Source: an uncultured Bacteroidales bacterium
GTDB lineage: Bacteria; Bacteroidota; Bacteroidia; Bacteroidales; UBA932
Direction of reading: 5' to 3'
Assembly: GCA_944326235.1 (NCBI GenBank)
Contig: CALVDH010000005.1
Coordinates: 35,550-99,549 of the forward strand
DNA length: 64,000 nt
How positions within the stretch are numbered: position 1 is the stretch's first letter; each line of letters starts with the position of its first letter. Below, one piece after another: positions 33,511-42,931 of the stretch. The translations under genes were made by a program, and so were the position numbers. The notes below the pieces were generated by a model. It searched no databases, was not told where the DNA came from, and worked only from the letters and a program-made list of their open reading frames with translations.

Positions 33511-34152
33511 ATGAAAATGAGATTCTTGAATGTATTTATGTCGCTGGCCGTGATATGGTCGGCGCTGCTGCTGACTGCCGGATGCGGAGACAGGGTGCCC
33601 CGGTTTACGGCGGAGGAAACGGATCTGATAATGTCTTCAGACGGACTGATGCGGGTGCTGCTGGTGACTTCTCCGGAGGATTCGCTGGTGCTTCGCACAC
33701 CGTGCACGGATTTGGCGGAGGAGGACCTGCTGTCGGAAGTCTATGAGCACCTGGCTTGCAGGATGATCGCCACGGTTACGGACTCCACTCAGGACGGGGT
33801 CGGACTGGCTGCTCCCCAGGTCGGCCTTAACCGTCGGGTAGTGGCCGTAATGCGCTATGACAAGCCCGGATATCCGTTCGAAGTGTATCCCAACATTCAT
33901 ATCGAGTATTTTTCCGAACAGAAGCAGACCGGCCCGGAAGGCTGTCTCTCCATTCCCGAGATCGCCGGTGACGTTGAGCGCTCGCAGCAGGTGGTCATCC
34001 GCTACACCGACCCAGGGACTCTGTCGGAGGTCCGCGATACCGTGGACGGCTATACGGCGGTCATCTTCCAGCACGAAGTAGACCACCTCGACGGCATCCT
34101 CTTCACGGACAGGATGACAGCTCCGGCTGGTTCGGCTGGTTCTGGAAGGTGA
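33511..34152 (+). CDS. def: Peptide deformylase with N-terminal lipoprotein-type signal
   Basis: 213 aa. All three deformylase motifs are intact: GVGLAAPQ (96-103), EGCLS (143-147, metal Cys145) and HEVDH (188-192, metal His and catalytic Glu). Unlike the cytoplasmic enzyme, it begins with a hydrophobic segment and a lipobox-like LLLTAGC (Cys25), which predicts export and lipid anchoring. Residues 26-60 are a linker. A housekeeping deformylase would then be expected elsewhere. It may have a non-canonical substrate, or the signal may act as a simple membrane anchor facing the cytoplasm. Confidence 0.85.
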   Translation: MKMRFLNVFMSLAVIWSALLLTAGCGDRVPRFTAEETDLIMSSDGLMRVLLVTSPEDSLVLRTPCTDLAEEDLLSEVYEHLACRMIATVTDSTQDGVGLAAPQVGLNRRVVAVMRYDKPGYPFEVYPNIHIEYFSEQKQTGPEGCLSIPEIAGDVERSQQVVIRYTDPGTLSEVRDTVDGYTAVIFQHEVDHLDGILFTDRMTAPAGSAGSGR

Positions 34153-34189
34153 CGGTGAAAAGCCACTTTCGCCTGCACCTTCCGGACCC

Positions 34190-34335
34190 ACTCCTTCGGA
34201 AGGAGTAATGGCGCCTCAAACAAAGCAATTCCCATATACAGAGCCTGCATAAGCGATACCACAGTTCCTGCACTTTCTCACTCCTTCGAAAGGGGTCGTA
34301 CTTTCGCGCTATTTGTTCACTCCTTCCGAAGGAGT
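34190..34335. repeat. Three short palindromes of the ACTCCTTCCGAAGGAGT family
   Basis: 17-bp sites at 34190-34206, 34280-34296 and 34319-34335 (the middle one diverged to CTTCGAAAGG). The same family recurs at 63.46-63.62 kb. Confidence 0.7.
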
Positions 34336-34434
34336 TAATGGAAAGGGAACGCTGCTACAAACTCACCTTCCGAAGCGTAACAGGATGGCAATGCCGTCCG
34401 GAAGGCCTGTAGCAGGGGTCGGTGAGAAAGTCAA

Positions 34435-34795
34435 TGCCACAACGGCAGAGAAACGCGAGAAATGCTGCCGTTGTGGAAGCGTAACAGGATGGCAATGCGG
34501 TCCAGAAGGCCTGCAGCAGGGGTGCCGTGAGAAAGGCCATGCCGCAACGGCAGCGAAATGCGGAAAATGGTGCCGTTGTGGAAAGGTGGCGAAAGGAGAA
34601 TGTGGCGCAGGGGGGCTGTAGTAGGGGAACAGTGGGAAAGACATGCCGCAACGGCAGAGAATCGCGGAAATTGCTGCCGTTGTGGAAAGGTGGCGAAAGG
34701 AGAATGTGGCGCAGGGGGGCTGTAGTAGGGGAACAGTGGGAAAGACATGCCGCAACGGCAGCGAAATGCAGGAAATGCTGCCGTTGTGGAAGAGG
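34435..34795. repeat. Tandem array of hairpin repeats, period 104-106 bp
   Basis: GCCGCAACGGCAG-type left arms start at 34435, 34541, 34645 and 34749. Each is followed about 30 bp later by TGCCGTTGTGGAA, so each unit holds an 11-bp inverted repeat around an ~18-bp loop, plus ~65 bp of spacer. Spacers of units 2 and 3 are nearly identical; that of unit 1 differs. The family is shared with 63650-64000. Otherwise 34153-34991 holds no gene. Confidence 0.85.
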
Positions 34796-34991
34796 GGCGG
34801 AATGAGATGGGAAAACAGGGGCGTGTGAACCGGACATGAAAGGGCGGGAATGAAAAACCCCGGCTGCCGGAGATGTGGCGGTCGGGGTCTGTTGGTTCTG
34901 CGGGACCGGAGTTCCCGGTGAGGATGAAGGTTCATCGGAGCCGAAGAGTGTCCCGGTCGGGCAGGGTCGGGCTGGGTTGCCGGGCGGGCTG

Positions 34992-36182
34992 TTACTTCAG
35001 TACGCCGAGTTCCTTGCCGATCTTGGTGAAGGCGGCAACGCATCTGTCGAGGTGCTCCTTCTTGTGGCCGGCGGATACCTGTACGCGGATACGGGCCTGG
35101 TCTTTAGGCACTACAGGGTAGTAGAATCCGGTTACGAATATGCCTTCGTCCTGCAGGCGTGCAGCCATCTGCTGGGACAGCTTGGCGTCGTACAGCATGA
35201 CGGCGCAGATAGCTGACTCGGTGGGCTTGATGTCGAAGCCGGCAGCCTTCATCTTGCTGATGAAGTAGTCGGTGTTCTCGTGCAGACGGTCCTGAAGTTC
35301 GTTGGACTCGGTCATCATGTCGAACATGCGGATACCTGCGGCGGCAATCATGGGAGGGATGGAGTTGGAGAAGAGGTACGGCCTTGACCTCTGGCGCAGC
35401 ATGGCGATGATCTCCTTCTTACCGGTGGTGAATCCGCCGACGGAGCCGCCGAATGCCTTTCCGAGGGTACCGGTGATGATCTCGATCTGACCGCGGAGGT
35501 TGTAGCGCTCGGTAACACCGCGTCCGGTCTTGCCTACGACACCTGCGGAGTGCGACTCATCGACCATAACCATGGCGTTGTACTTCTCGGCGAGGGCGTG
35601 GATCTTGTCCAGAGGACATACGTTGCCGTCCATTGAGAATACGCCGTCGGTGACGATGATGCGGTGACGCTGGGCCTGGGCTTCCTGGAGGCATTTCTCC
35701 AGCTCGGCCATGTCGGCGTTGGCGTAGCGGTATCTCTTGGCCTTGCACAGACGCACGCCGTCGATGATGGAGGCGTGGTTGAGGGAGTCAGAGATGATGG
35801 CGTCCTGATCGTTCAGCAGGGGCTCGAACACACCGCCGTTGGCGTCGAAGCAGGCTGCGTAGAGGATGGTGTCCTCTGTTCCGAAGAACTCGGCGATCTT
35901 GGCCTCGAGTTTCTTCTGCAGGTCACCTGTACCGCAGATGAAACGTACGCTGGCCATACCGTAGCCGTGGGTGTCGAGGGCTTCCTTGGCTGCATTTACC
36001 AGTTCCTTGCTGTCGGCAAGTCCGAGGTAGTTGTTGGCGCAGAAGTTCAGGGCTTTCGTACCGTCCTGGAGGGTGATTTCGGGACCCTGGGGAGTGACGA
36101 TGACGCGCTCTTCCTTGTACAGTCCGGCTTCCTTGATGTTGTTCAGCTCATTCTGAAGATAGGCTTGAAAATCTTTATACAT
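34992..36182 (-). CDS. kbl: Glycine C-acetyltransferase (2-amino-3-ketobutyrate CoA ligase)
   Basis: 396 aa from the ATG at 36182 (MYKDFQAYLQNELNNIKEAGLYKEERVI), preferred over an upstream in-frame ATG because it matches the family start. PLP-dependent alpha-oxoamine synthase: LNFCANNYLGLADS, FDANGGVFEPLL, SDSLNHASIIDGVRL, VDESHSAGVVG, and the PLP Lys in GTLGKAFGG. It cleaves 2-amino-3-ketobutyrate with CoA to glycine and acetyl-CoA in threonine breakdown. Threonine dehydrogenase is not adjacent. BioF-like alternatives fit less well by the N-terminus. Confidence 0.9.
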   Translation of the reverse strand: MYKDFQAYLQNELNNIKEAGLYKEERVIVTPQGPEITLQDGTKALNFCANNYLGLADSKELVNAAKEALDTHGYGMASVRFICGTGDLQKKLEAKIAEFFGTEDTILYAACFDANGGVFEPLLNDQDAIISDSLNHASIIDGVRLCKAKRYRYANADMAELEKCLQEAQAQRHRIIVTDGVFSMDGNVCPLDKIHALAEKYNAMVMVDESHSAGVVGKTGRGVTERYNLRGQIEIITGTLGKAFGGSVGGFTTGKKEIIAMLRQRSRPYLFSNSIPPMIAAAGIRMFDMMTESNELQDRLHENTDYFISKMKAAGFDIKPTESAICAVMLYDAKLSQQMAARLQDEGIFVTGFYYPVVPKDQARIRVQVSAGHKKEHLDRCVAAFTKIGKELGVLK

Positions 36183-36215
36183 AGTATTGAATTTAAGATT
36201 TAAATATTCTGAAAG

Positions 36216-36284
36216 CAAAGATAACTATAATGCCGGAATATTGTCAGTAAAAATTTGGAAACTTTGAAAGTTTTCGTAGTTTTG
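36216..36284. promoter_or_regulatory. Divergent promoters of kbl and the tetR operon
   Basis: Minus strand TATCTTTG (36223-36216) faces kbl. Plus strand TTTG 36254-36257 and TAGTTTTG 36277-36284 (19-bp spacer) face the regulator gene, 14 bp ahead of its ATG. An autoregulatory operator is expected here, but I see no convincing palindrome. Confidence 0.65.
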
Positions 36285-36298
36285 CGGCCTTAAAAGTT

Positions 36299-36922
36299 AT
36301 GACGAACCGCGAACAAATACTTAGAATCACCGCCTCCCTCTTTCTCGAGCGGGGCTGTAAGTCGCTGACAATGGATGAGGTGGCCTCAGCCAACGGCATG
36401 TCCAAACGTACACTCTACGAGCTTTTCCACGACAAGGCTGAACTGCTGCAGGAGTGCATTCTCCTGCAACACAAGGACAATATGCTCCGTTCTGAGGATG
36501 AACTCTCCCGGGCCGGCAATGTCCTGGAATGGTTCATGCATTCGCTCCGGAGCAAGGACAGTCAGCGCATGACCTTCTATTACGATTTTTTCACCGAGGT
36601 CAAGAAGTATTACCCGGAGGTGTTCCTGAACGTGGTCAGGGATGTCAACCGCTGGCACTGTGAAATGCTGGAGCGGATCATAGAGCAGGGGCAGAAGGAG
36701 GGTCTGTTCATCACCGGTGTCCTGGACGCCCACAGCATTTCCCTCCAGCTCTTCGAACTCTCGGTGGCCGTGACCGACAGGGCGGTGCGCAATTATCTGG
36801 AAATAAAGCACGACCGCAGTTCTGACTGCCTGATGCTCTTTCTTATCAGGGGCATAGCCTCGGAGAAGGGCAGGGCCTATATCGACGAATATCTGGAAAA
36901 TAATAAATCAATGTTAAAATAA
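36299..36922 (+). CDS. TetR-family transcriptional regulator of the efflux operon
   Basis: 207 aa. N-terminal TetR HTH: ILRITASLFLERGCKSLTMD, then EVASANGMSKRTLYELFHDKAELL. The C-terminal ~150 residues are the helical ligand-binding and dimer domain (TetR_C type). It heads the TolC-MFP-RND operon, with the next ATG 2 bp after its stop, so it most likely represses that operon and responds to a toxic or envelope signal. Confidence 0.9.
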   Translation: MTNREQILRITASLFLERGCKSLTMDEVASANGMSKRTLYELFHDKAELLQECILLQHKDNMLRSEDELSRAGNVLEWFMHSLRSKDSQRMTFYYDFFTEVKKYYPEVFLNVVRDVNRWHCEMLERIIEQGQKEGLFITGVLDAHSISLQLFELSVAVTDRAVRNYLEIKHDRSSDCLMLFLIRGIASEKGRAYIDEYLENNKSMLK

Positions 36923-36924
36923 CA

Positions 36925-38316
36925 ATGAGACAATCCTTCAAGACAACAGCCCTTCTGTGCTGTGCCGCAGCCGTCTCCATGACGGCGGAGGCATTTCCCC
37001 TGCAGACGTTACAGACGGGGCTGCCGCAGGAACAGCAGACGCAGGTGCAGCAGGAGCCGGCAGACTCCTCTGTCCTGTATTTTACCCTGGAAGAGGCGAT
37101 GAGCTATGCCCTGGAGCACAACTGGGATCTCCAGAACTCCTCCCTGGCCGTCCGCCAGGCCGAGGCCGACCGCTGGGCCGCTATCGCCAGCATGCTGCCC
37201 CAGGTCAACGGAACCCTGGACTATTCGAACTACATGGGCTATGAGATGGCCTTCGGCGAGACCGGCCTCTCGATAGCGATGCCTCCATACGGCTCCATAG
37301 GAGTCAATGCCGCCCTGGCCGTCAGCGGAGCGCAGGTTATCAGCGCCCTCATCGGCAAGATCTCCGTGGAGATGTCCGACGTCACCCGCCGGCAGTCGCA
37401 GCAGGAGGTCGCCGAGCAGGTGCGGCTCCTGTATTTTTCCGCCCTGGTGAGCGGCCAGACCCTGGAACTGCTGGACCGTAACCTGGAGACGGTGCGCAGG
37501 CTGCACGAGTTCTCCCAGAAGTCCGTGGACGCCGGAGTGGCCGAACAGGTGGATGCCGACCAGATACTGGTGCAGGTGGCTACCCTTGAGACCTCGATCA
37601 ACGAGGCCCGCCGCGGCCTGGAGATGATCTACAACTCCATGCGCCTGCAGATGAACATCGGCTTCGACAAGGAGATAGTCCTGACCCAGACCCTCGAGGA
37701 GCTGATGGACGTGGAGCGCTCCCTCGACCTGCTCTACGACGATTTTATCCTCGAGAACAACTTCTCCTACCAGCTGGCCCTCAAGAGCACCGACCTCTAC
37801 CGCCAGCAGAAGAACCTCGCCGGATGGGCCTACGGACCTACCCTGAGCGCATATTACCAGTACACGGGCAGGCAGTATTTTTCCGATGAGATGACCATGA
37901 ACATGACTCCCCCGAACATGGTGGGACTGACCCTGTCGATTCCCATTTTCTCCTCGGGAAAGAACCTGGAGACCTTCAGGAAGGCCAAGCTGGAGTACCA
38001 GAAGCAGCTCAACACCCTGGAGAGCACCGAGATGGCCCTTAAGATCCAGCACCGCCAGCTCAAGTACAACCTCTCCTCCGCCTACGAGCGCTACCAGACC
38101 CAGCTCAAGAACGTGGAGGTGTCTCAGAAGGTGTTTGACAACATCGGCAAGAAATACGAGTTCGGCCACGCCTCCAGTCTTGACGTGACCAACTCGGCCA
38201 CCACCCTCATCACAGCCCAGAGCACCTACGTGCAGGCGGCCCTGGACTACGTGACAGCCCAGATCGAGCTCGAAAAACTACTCAACAAGAATACATACAC
38301 TCAGGAAGAAAAATAA
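36925..38316 (+). CDS. TolC-family outer-membrane efflux channel
   Basis: 463 aa with a signal peptide (LLCCAAAVSMTAEA). Two OEP repeats with long coiled helices; LYFTLEEAMSYALEHNWDLQNS opens the first, the second starts near 250. It trimerises into an outer-membrane channel and periplasmic tunnel for the RND pump encoded two genes downstream. Its position directly after the TetR gene and 3 bp before the adaptor gene fits a full tripartite operon. Confidence 0.92.
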   Translation: MRQSFKTTALLCCAAAVSMTAEAFPLQTLQTGLPQEQQTQVQQEPADSSVLYFTLEEAMSYALEHNWDLQNSSLAVRQAEADRWAAIASMLPQVNGTLDYSNYMGYEMAFGETGLSIAMPPYGSIGVNAALAVSGAQVISALIGKISVEMSDVTRRQSQQEVAEQVRLLYFSALVSGQTLELLDRNLETVRRLHEFSQKSVDAGVAEQVDADQILVQVATLETSINEARRGLEMIYNSMRLQMNIGFDKEIVLTQTLEELMDVERSLDLLYDDFILENNFSYQLALKSTDLYRQQKNLAGWAYGPTLSAYYQYTGRQYFSDEMTMNMTPPNMVGLTLSIPIFSSGKNLETFRKAKLEYQKQLNTLESTEMALKIQHRQLKYNLSSAYERYQTQLKNVEVSQKVFDNIGKKYEFGHASSLDVTNSATTLITAQSTYVQAALDYVTAQIELEKLLNKNTYTQEEK

Positions 38317-38319
38317 GCC

Positions 38320-39333
38320 ATGAAAATCAAAGCAATAGCCACAATCACAGCCTGCGCCGCACTGCTCAGCGGCTGCGGCGGCAACAAGACCGCGGATGTC
38401 GCGGAGGAAAGGGTAGAGCAGGTACGCACCACCCCGCTGGCCTATCAGGAGGTATCGAGGCAGATCGAGCTCTCGACCACCCTGCAGGGCTATGACCAGA
38501 TGAACATCTCTCCCTCGCTGACCGGTCTCATTGAGAAGATCTACGTCGAGGTGGGCGACCGCGTGCGTAAGGGCGACACCCTGGTGAGGATGGACCGGAA
38601 CCAGCTCAACACCACCCGCATAGCATTTGCCAACCTCCAGATAGAGATGAACCGCGTGCAGATGCTCCTCGAGAGCGAGGCCATCTCCCAGCAGACCTAC
38701 GACCAGACCAAGCTGAGCTATGACCAGACGCAGGAGACCCTCCGCTTCCTGGAGGAGAATACCTTCGTAAGGGCGCAGTTCGACGGCGTCATCTCGGCCA
38801 AGACCTACGAGGACGGGGAACTCTACAGCGGGGCCCAGCCCATCCTCCAGCTCACTAAGATCAATGAGCTCAAGGCTTACGTCAATGTTCCCGAGACCTA
38901 CTATCCCCTGGTAAAGAAAGGCATGCAGGTCAATGTCTACTCGGACATCTACCCCGGCCGGGCCTTCCCCGCGTCTATCGAGATAGTCTATCCGACCGTA
39001 GATCCGACTTCCCATACATTTACCCTCAAGCTGCGGATTCCGAACTCCTCCGAGCTCATCCGTCCGGGCATGTACGTGAGCACGGTGCTGGACCTGGGCC
39101 GGACCGAGGCCCTCGTGGTGCCCTACCAGGCGGTGCTCAGGCTCATCGGCTCCAACAACCGCTATGTCTTCGTGGATGAGGGCGGCGTCGCCAAGCGCGT
39201 CTTCGTGGAGATAGGCGAGCGTCACGACCAGACGATAGAAATCTCCAGCGACAGCCTGAAGGTCGGCGACCCCATCGTCACCACCGGCCAGGCCAAGCTC
39301 GTGGACGGAGTAAAACTCAATGTGGTACAATAA
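38320..39333 (+). CDS. RND efflux periplasmic adaptor (MFP) lipoprotein
   Basis: 337 aa. Lipobox with Cys19 (ALLSGC). Barrel-sandwich hybrid (lipoyl) halves around residues 65-90 and 150-180 (LTGLIEKIYVEVGDRVRKGD; FVRAQFDGVISAKTYEDGE), a short alpha-hairpin between them, then beta-barrel and membrane-proximal domains (RPGMYVSTVLDLG). It bridges the RND transporter and the TolC channel. The hairpin is short, as in adaptors of many Bacteroidota pumps. Confidence 0.92.
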   Translation: MKIKAIATITACAALLSGCGGNKTADVAEERVEQVRTTPLAYQEVSRQIELSTTLQGYDQMNISPSLTGLIEKIYVEVGDRVRKGDTLVRMDRNQLNTTRIAFANLQIEMNRVQMLLESEAISQQTYDQTKLSYDQTQETLRFLEENTFVRAQFDGVISAKTYEDGELYSGAQPILQLTKINELKAYVNVPETYYPLVKKGMQVNVYSDIYPGRAFPASIEIVYPTVDPTSHTFTLKLRIPNSSELIRPGMYVSTVLDLGRTEALVVPYQAVLRLIGSNNRYVFVDEGGVAKRVFVEIGERHDQTIEISSDSLKVGDPIVTTGQAKLVDGVKLNVVQ

Positions 39334-39345
39334 TCCCCTCCTGCG

Positions 39346-42300
39346 ATGAGTATCTACAAATCAGCGATCAACCGTCCAGTGACGACCCTCCTGGTATTCG
39401 TCGCCGTGATAGTGATAGGCGTGTTCTCGTTCCTGAGGCTGCCTATCGACCAGTTCCCTGAGATGGACCCTCCGTACATCTCCGTGCTGACCGTCTATCC
39501 GGGAGCCAGCGCCTCCGAGATAGAGACCAACGTTACGAAGATCATAGAGAACAACCTCAACTCCGTCGACTACCTCAAGGAGATAACCTCCACCACCAAG
39601 GACAATATCTCCGTGGTGATGCTCGAGCTGGAGTGGGGTACGGATCTGGACGAGATTATAAACGACGTAAGGTCGTACATAGACATGGTGACGGACGAGC
39701 TGCCAGACGGCTGTACCAACCCGTTCATCTTCAAGTTCAGCACCAGTTCCATGCCTATCCTCCAGTACTCGATTACGGCCGACGAGAGCTACCCGGGACT
39801 GGACAAGCTGCTCAACGACGAGATCATCCCGCAGCTGAGCATGGTAAACGGTATCGGTAACCTGACCCTTTCCGGCTCCCCGGAGCGCTATGTGTACGTG
39901 GACATCGACCAGCAGAAGCTGGACGCCTACGGCCTCCCCCTCGAGACCGTCGGCAGCGCGATAGCAGCCAACAACCTCAACCTTTCCTCCGGTACCGTCA
40001 AGATGAACAAGGAGCAGTATCAGCTCGAGGTGCGCAGCGAGTACGTCGAGAGCTCCGAGATCAATGACATAGTGGTGACAGTCACCCAGGACGGCAAGCA
40101 GGTCTTCGTGCGGGACCTGGCCACCGTGCGCGACACCATCAAGGACCTGAGTCTCGACGAGAAGACCAACGGCCGCGAGAGCGTCCGCCTCATGGTGACC
40201 AAGCAGACCGGCGCCAACACCGTGCAGATCTGTCAGGACCTTGAGAAAGAGCTGGCCAAGATAGAGAAGACCCTGCCCAAGGACATTAAGATAGAGACCA
40301 TCTACGATTCTTCTGAGGACATCCAGAACTCCATCAGCTCCCTGGAGGAGTCGATTCTGTACGCCCTGCTCTTCGTGGTGCTCGTGGTGCTCTTCTTCCT
40401 CGGAGAGTGGCGCTCGACCCTGATTATCTCCCTGACCATCCCTATATCCCTGATTGTGGCCTTCATCTACCTGATGCTGGCGGACAGCTCGCTGAACATC
40501 ATATCGCTCAGCTCCCTGACCGTGGCCATCGGTATGGTGGTGGACGATGCCATCGTGGTGCTCGAGAACATCACCAAGCACATCGAGAGGGGTTCCAGCC
40601 CGAGGGAGGCGTCCATCTACGCGACCAACGAGGTGTGGGTGTCGGTTATCGCCACGACCCTGGTGATAGTGGTGGTGTTCGTGCCGCTTACGATGCTTAC
40701 CGGTATGGCCGGCATCATGTTCAAGGAACTCGGCTGGCTGGTGACCATCATGGTATGTACCTCCACTGTAGTGGCCATCACCCTGACCCCCATGCTCTGC
40801 TCCAAGCTGCTCAAGGCCCGTCCGGTGCGCATCAACGAGAGGGGCGTCATCGAGAACATCCCGCCCAAGCGCAACTTCTACCAGAGATTCGTTATCCCCA
40901 TCCTCGACGCTCTGGACCGCGCATACGCCCGGCTGCTGCGCTGGTGCCTGCATCATAAGGCCATCACCCTCGGCGCCATCGTGCTCTTCTTCTTCGCTTC
41001 CATCACTCCCTTCCTGATGGGCAAGATCGGAACCGACTTCATCCAGGAGACCGACAACGGCCGTCTGTCCGTATCCATCGAGCTGGCCACCGGCTACCGT
41101 ATCGAGGAGACAGCGAAGATGGCCCGTCACATAGAGAGCCGCTTCTACGAACTGGTGCCCGAGATAGAGCTGATATCCACCTCCGCCGGTACCACCGACG
41201 ACGACGGAGTCTCGGCCATGTTCTCCTCGACCATGAACAACACCATGTCCATGACCGTAGTCTGCAACAAGAAGAACGAGCGCGAGCGTTCCATCTTCGA
41301 GATAGCCGAGGTGCTGCGTCAGGAGCTGGCCTCCTATCCCGAGATCATCGACTACCAGTGCGACGTGTCCAGCTTCATGGGCGGGGCCTCGTCCACAGTG
41401 GACGTGGAGATCTACGGCTACAGCTTCGACGAGACCAACGCCTTCGCCCAGGAGGTCCGCAACGCCATCCGTGACAACGTGCCCGGAGCCCGCGACATCG
41501 ACATCAGCCGCGAGAAGGACCGTCCCGAGATCAAGATCAACCTCGACAAGGAGAAGCTGGCCTACCACGGCCTCAACTCCTCCACCGTCTCCACCTACGT
41601 GCGCAACCGCGTCAACGGCATGGCCTCCGGCTACCTCAAGGAGGACGGTGACGAGTACGACATAGTGGTGCGCCTGCAGGAGGAGGACCGCAACTCCATC
41701 ACCGATATCGAGGACATGACCATTCCCACCGCCACCGGTGCGATGATCAAGATTAAGGAGCTCGGCAAGATAGAGGAGTATTTCGCTCCGCCTACTATCG
41801 AGCGCAAGAGCCGTCAGAGGATAGTGACCATCTCCGTGACCCCGTATGAGACCTCGATGGGCGAGCTGGCCGCCGGCATCCAGCAGACCGTGGACCGGAT
41901 GGGTGTGCCCAGCGGCATCACCGTCCGCCTTGCCGGTAACTACGAGGACCAGCAGGACACCTTCCAGGACCTGCTCCTTCTCTTAGCCCTGATCATCCTG
42001 CTGATATACATCGTGCTGGCCTCCCAGTTCGAGTCCTTCGTCAAGCCGGTGATGATCATGACCGCAGTGCCCTTCGCCCTCTCCGGCGTGGTGCTCGCCC
42101 TGTGGATAACGGGCACGACCCTCGACATGATCGGCTCCCTTGGATTCATCATGCTGGTGGGTATCGCGACCAAGAACGCCATCGTGCTCGTGGACTACAC
42201 CAACCTGATGCGCGACCGCGGCTACGAGCTCAACGAGGCCATCGCTCTTTCCGGTGCCTCCCGTCTGCGTCCCGTGCTCATGACCGCCATCACCACCTTC

Positions 42301-42561
42301 CTCGGCATGCTGCCTATGGCCCTGAGCCAGGGTGAGGGAGCCGAGATGTGGAAGCCCATGGGTATCGTCGTCATCGGCGGACTTCTGGTAGCCACTGTGG
42401 TGACCCTCGTAGTGGTGCCCGTCTTCTACGCCCTTCTCTCCCGTCACGGCGAGAGGGACAAGGATAGGAAGACCCGCTCCCAGTTCATTTTCATGCAGCT
42501 GTCTCCCAATCCCGAGGGCGATGACCCCGAGGTGCGCAGGAGTCAGGAACTCAACCAGTAA
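39346..42561 (+). CDS. RND multidrug efflux transporter (AcrB/HAE1 family)
   Basis: 1071 aa with 12 membrane helices in the 1+5 / 1+5 pattern and two large periplasmic loops. Proton-relay Asp pair in TM4: GMVVDDAIVVLENI. N-terminus FSFLRLPIDQFPEMDPPYI is typical, as is GTTLDMIGSLGFIMLVGIATKNAIVLVD in TM10-11. It exports hydrophobic compounds using the proton gradient. The cytoplasmic C-terminal tail of about 35 residues is charged. Codon use is strongly GC-rich, like the rest of the chromosome. Confidence 0.95.
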   Translation: MSIYKSAINRPVTTLLVFVAVIVIGVFSFLRLPIDQFPEMDPPYISVLTVYPGASASEIETNVTKIIENNLNSVDYLKEITSTTKDNISVVMLELEWGTDLDEIINDVRSYIDMVTDELPDGCTNPFIFKFSTSSMPILQYSITADESYPGLDKLLNDEIIPQLSMVNGIGNLTLSGSPERYVYVDIDQQKLDAYGLPLETVGSAIAANNLNLSSGTVKMNKEQYQLEVRSEYVESSEINDIVVTVTQDGKQVFVRDLATVRDTIKDLSLDEKTNGRESVRLMVTKQTGANTVQICQDLEKELAKIEKTLPKDIKIETIYDSSEDIQNSISSLEESILYALLFVVLVVLFFLGEWRSTLIISLTIPISLIVAFIYLMLADSSLNIISLSSLTVAIGMVVDDAIVVLENITKHIERGSSPREASIYATNEVWVSVIATTLVIVVVFVPLTMLTGMAGIMFKELGWLVTIMVCTSTVVAITLTPMLCSKLLKARPVRINERGVIENIPPKRNFYQRFVIPILDALDRAYARLLRWCLHHKAITLGAIVLFFFASITPFLMGKIGTDFIQETDNGRLSVSIELATGYRIEETAKMARHIESRFYELVPEIELISTSAGTTDDDGVSAMFSSTMNNTMSMTVVCNKKNERERSIFEIAEVLRQELASYPEIIDYQCDVSSFMGGASSTVDVEIYGYSFDETNAFAQEVRNAIRDNVPGARDIDISREKDRPEIKINLDKEKLAYHGLNSSTVSTYVRNRVNGMASGYLKEDGDEYDIVVRLQEEDRNSITDIEDMTIPTATGAMIKIKELGKIEEYFAPPTIERKSRQRIVTISVTPYETSMGELAAGIQQTVDRMGVPSGITVRLAGNYEDQQDTFQDLLLLLALIILLIYIVLASQFESFVKPVMIMTAVPFALSGVVLALWITGTTLDMIGSLGFIMLVGIATKNAIVLVDYTNLMRDRGYELNEAIALSGASRLRPVLMTAITTFLGMLPMALSQGEGAEMWKPMGIVVIGGLLVATVVTLVVVPVFYALLSRHGERDKDRKTRSQFIFMQLSPNPEGDDPEVRRSQELNQ

Positions 42562-42582
42562 AGTAAATGGAGGATACCTATT

Positions 42583-42876
42583 ATGAAATGTGTCTTTATA
42601 GTGTATAATCAGGCCAATACCGAGAGGGTGGAGTACATGCTCGACGAGCTGGGCATCCGGGGCTTCACCTTCTTCGAGCAGGTCCAGGGCCGCGGCAGCC
42701 GGGACGGAGAGCCCCGCCGCGGCACCCACACCTGGCCGGAGATGAACTCCGCCATGATGACGGTCGTCGAGGACGACCGCGTCGAGGAGCTGCTCCAGAC
42801 CGTCCGCAAACTGGACAACCGCAACCGCGAGGTAGGCGTGCGGGCTTTCGTCTGGAATATAGAGCAGACGGTGTGA
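42583..42876 (+). CDS. PII-like small protein at the end of the RND operon
   Basis: 97 aa with a ferredoxin-like beta-alpha-beta pattern: KCVFIVYNQANTERVEYMLDELGIRGFTFFEQVQGRGSRDG, then a T-loop-like GEPRRGTHTWPEMN, and MMTVVEDDRVEELLQTVRKL. This resembles PII/GlnB-like signalling proteins, which bind a nucleotide or metal ion between trimer subunits. Placed 21 bp after the transporter gene, it may sense a cue for the pump or bind the transporter. The role is an inference from position. Confidence 0.6.
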   Translation: MKCVFIVYNQANTERVEYMLDELGIRGFTFFEQVQGRGSRDGEPRRGTHTWPEMNSAMMTVVEDDRVEELLQTVRKLDNRNREVGVRAFVWNIEQTV

Positions 42877-42879
42877 TTT

Positions 42880-42912
42880 TTTGAATACAATTTTTGATTT
42901 TATATATCTTTG
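42880..42912 (+). promoter_or_regulatory. Promoter of sdaA
   Basis: TTTG 42880-42883 and TATCTTTG 42905-42912, 21-bp spacer; ATG 42932. Confidence 0.8.
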
Positions 42913-42931
42913 CGCCTTCATTCGAGACAAG

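Noticed and set aside
34363..35043. 226-aa minus-strand ORF and several others in the tandem repeat
   Set aside because: Product of the GC-rich hairpin repeats; reading frame is not preserved between 104- and 106-bp units.
39361..41568. 735-aa antisense ORF in the RND transporter gene
   Set aside because: Shadow of a GC-rich coding strand; the sense frame has full AcrB-family features.
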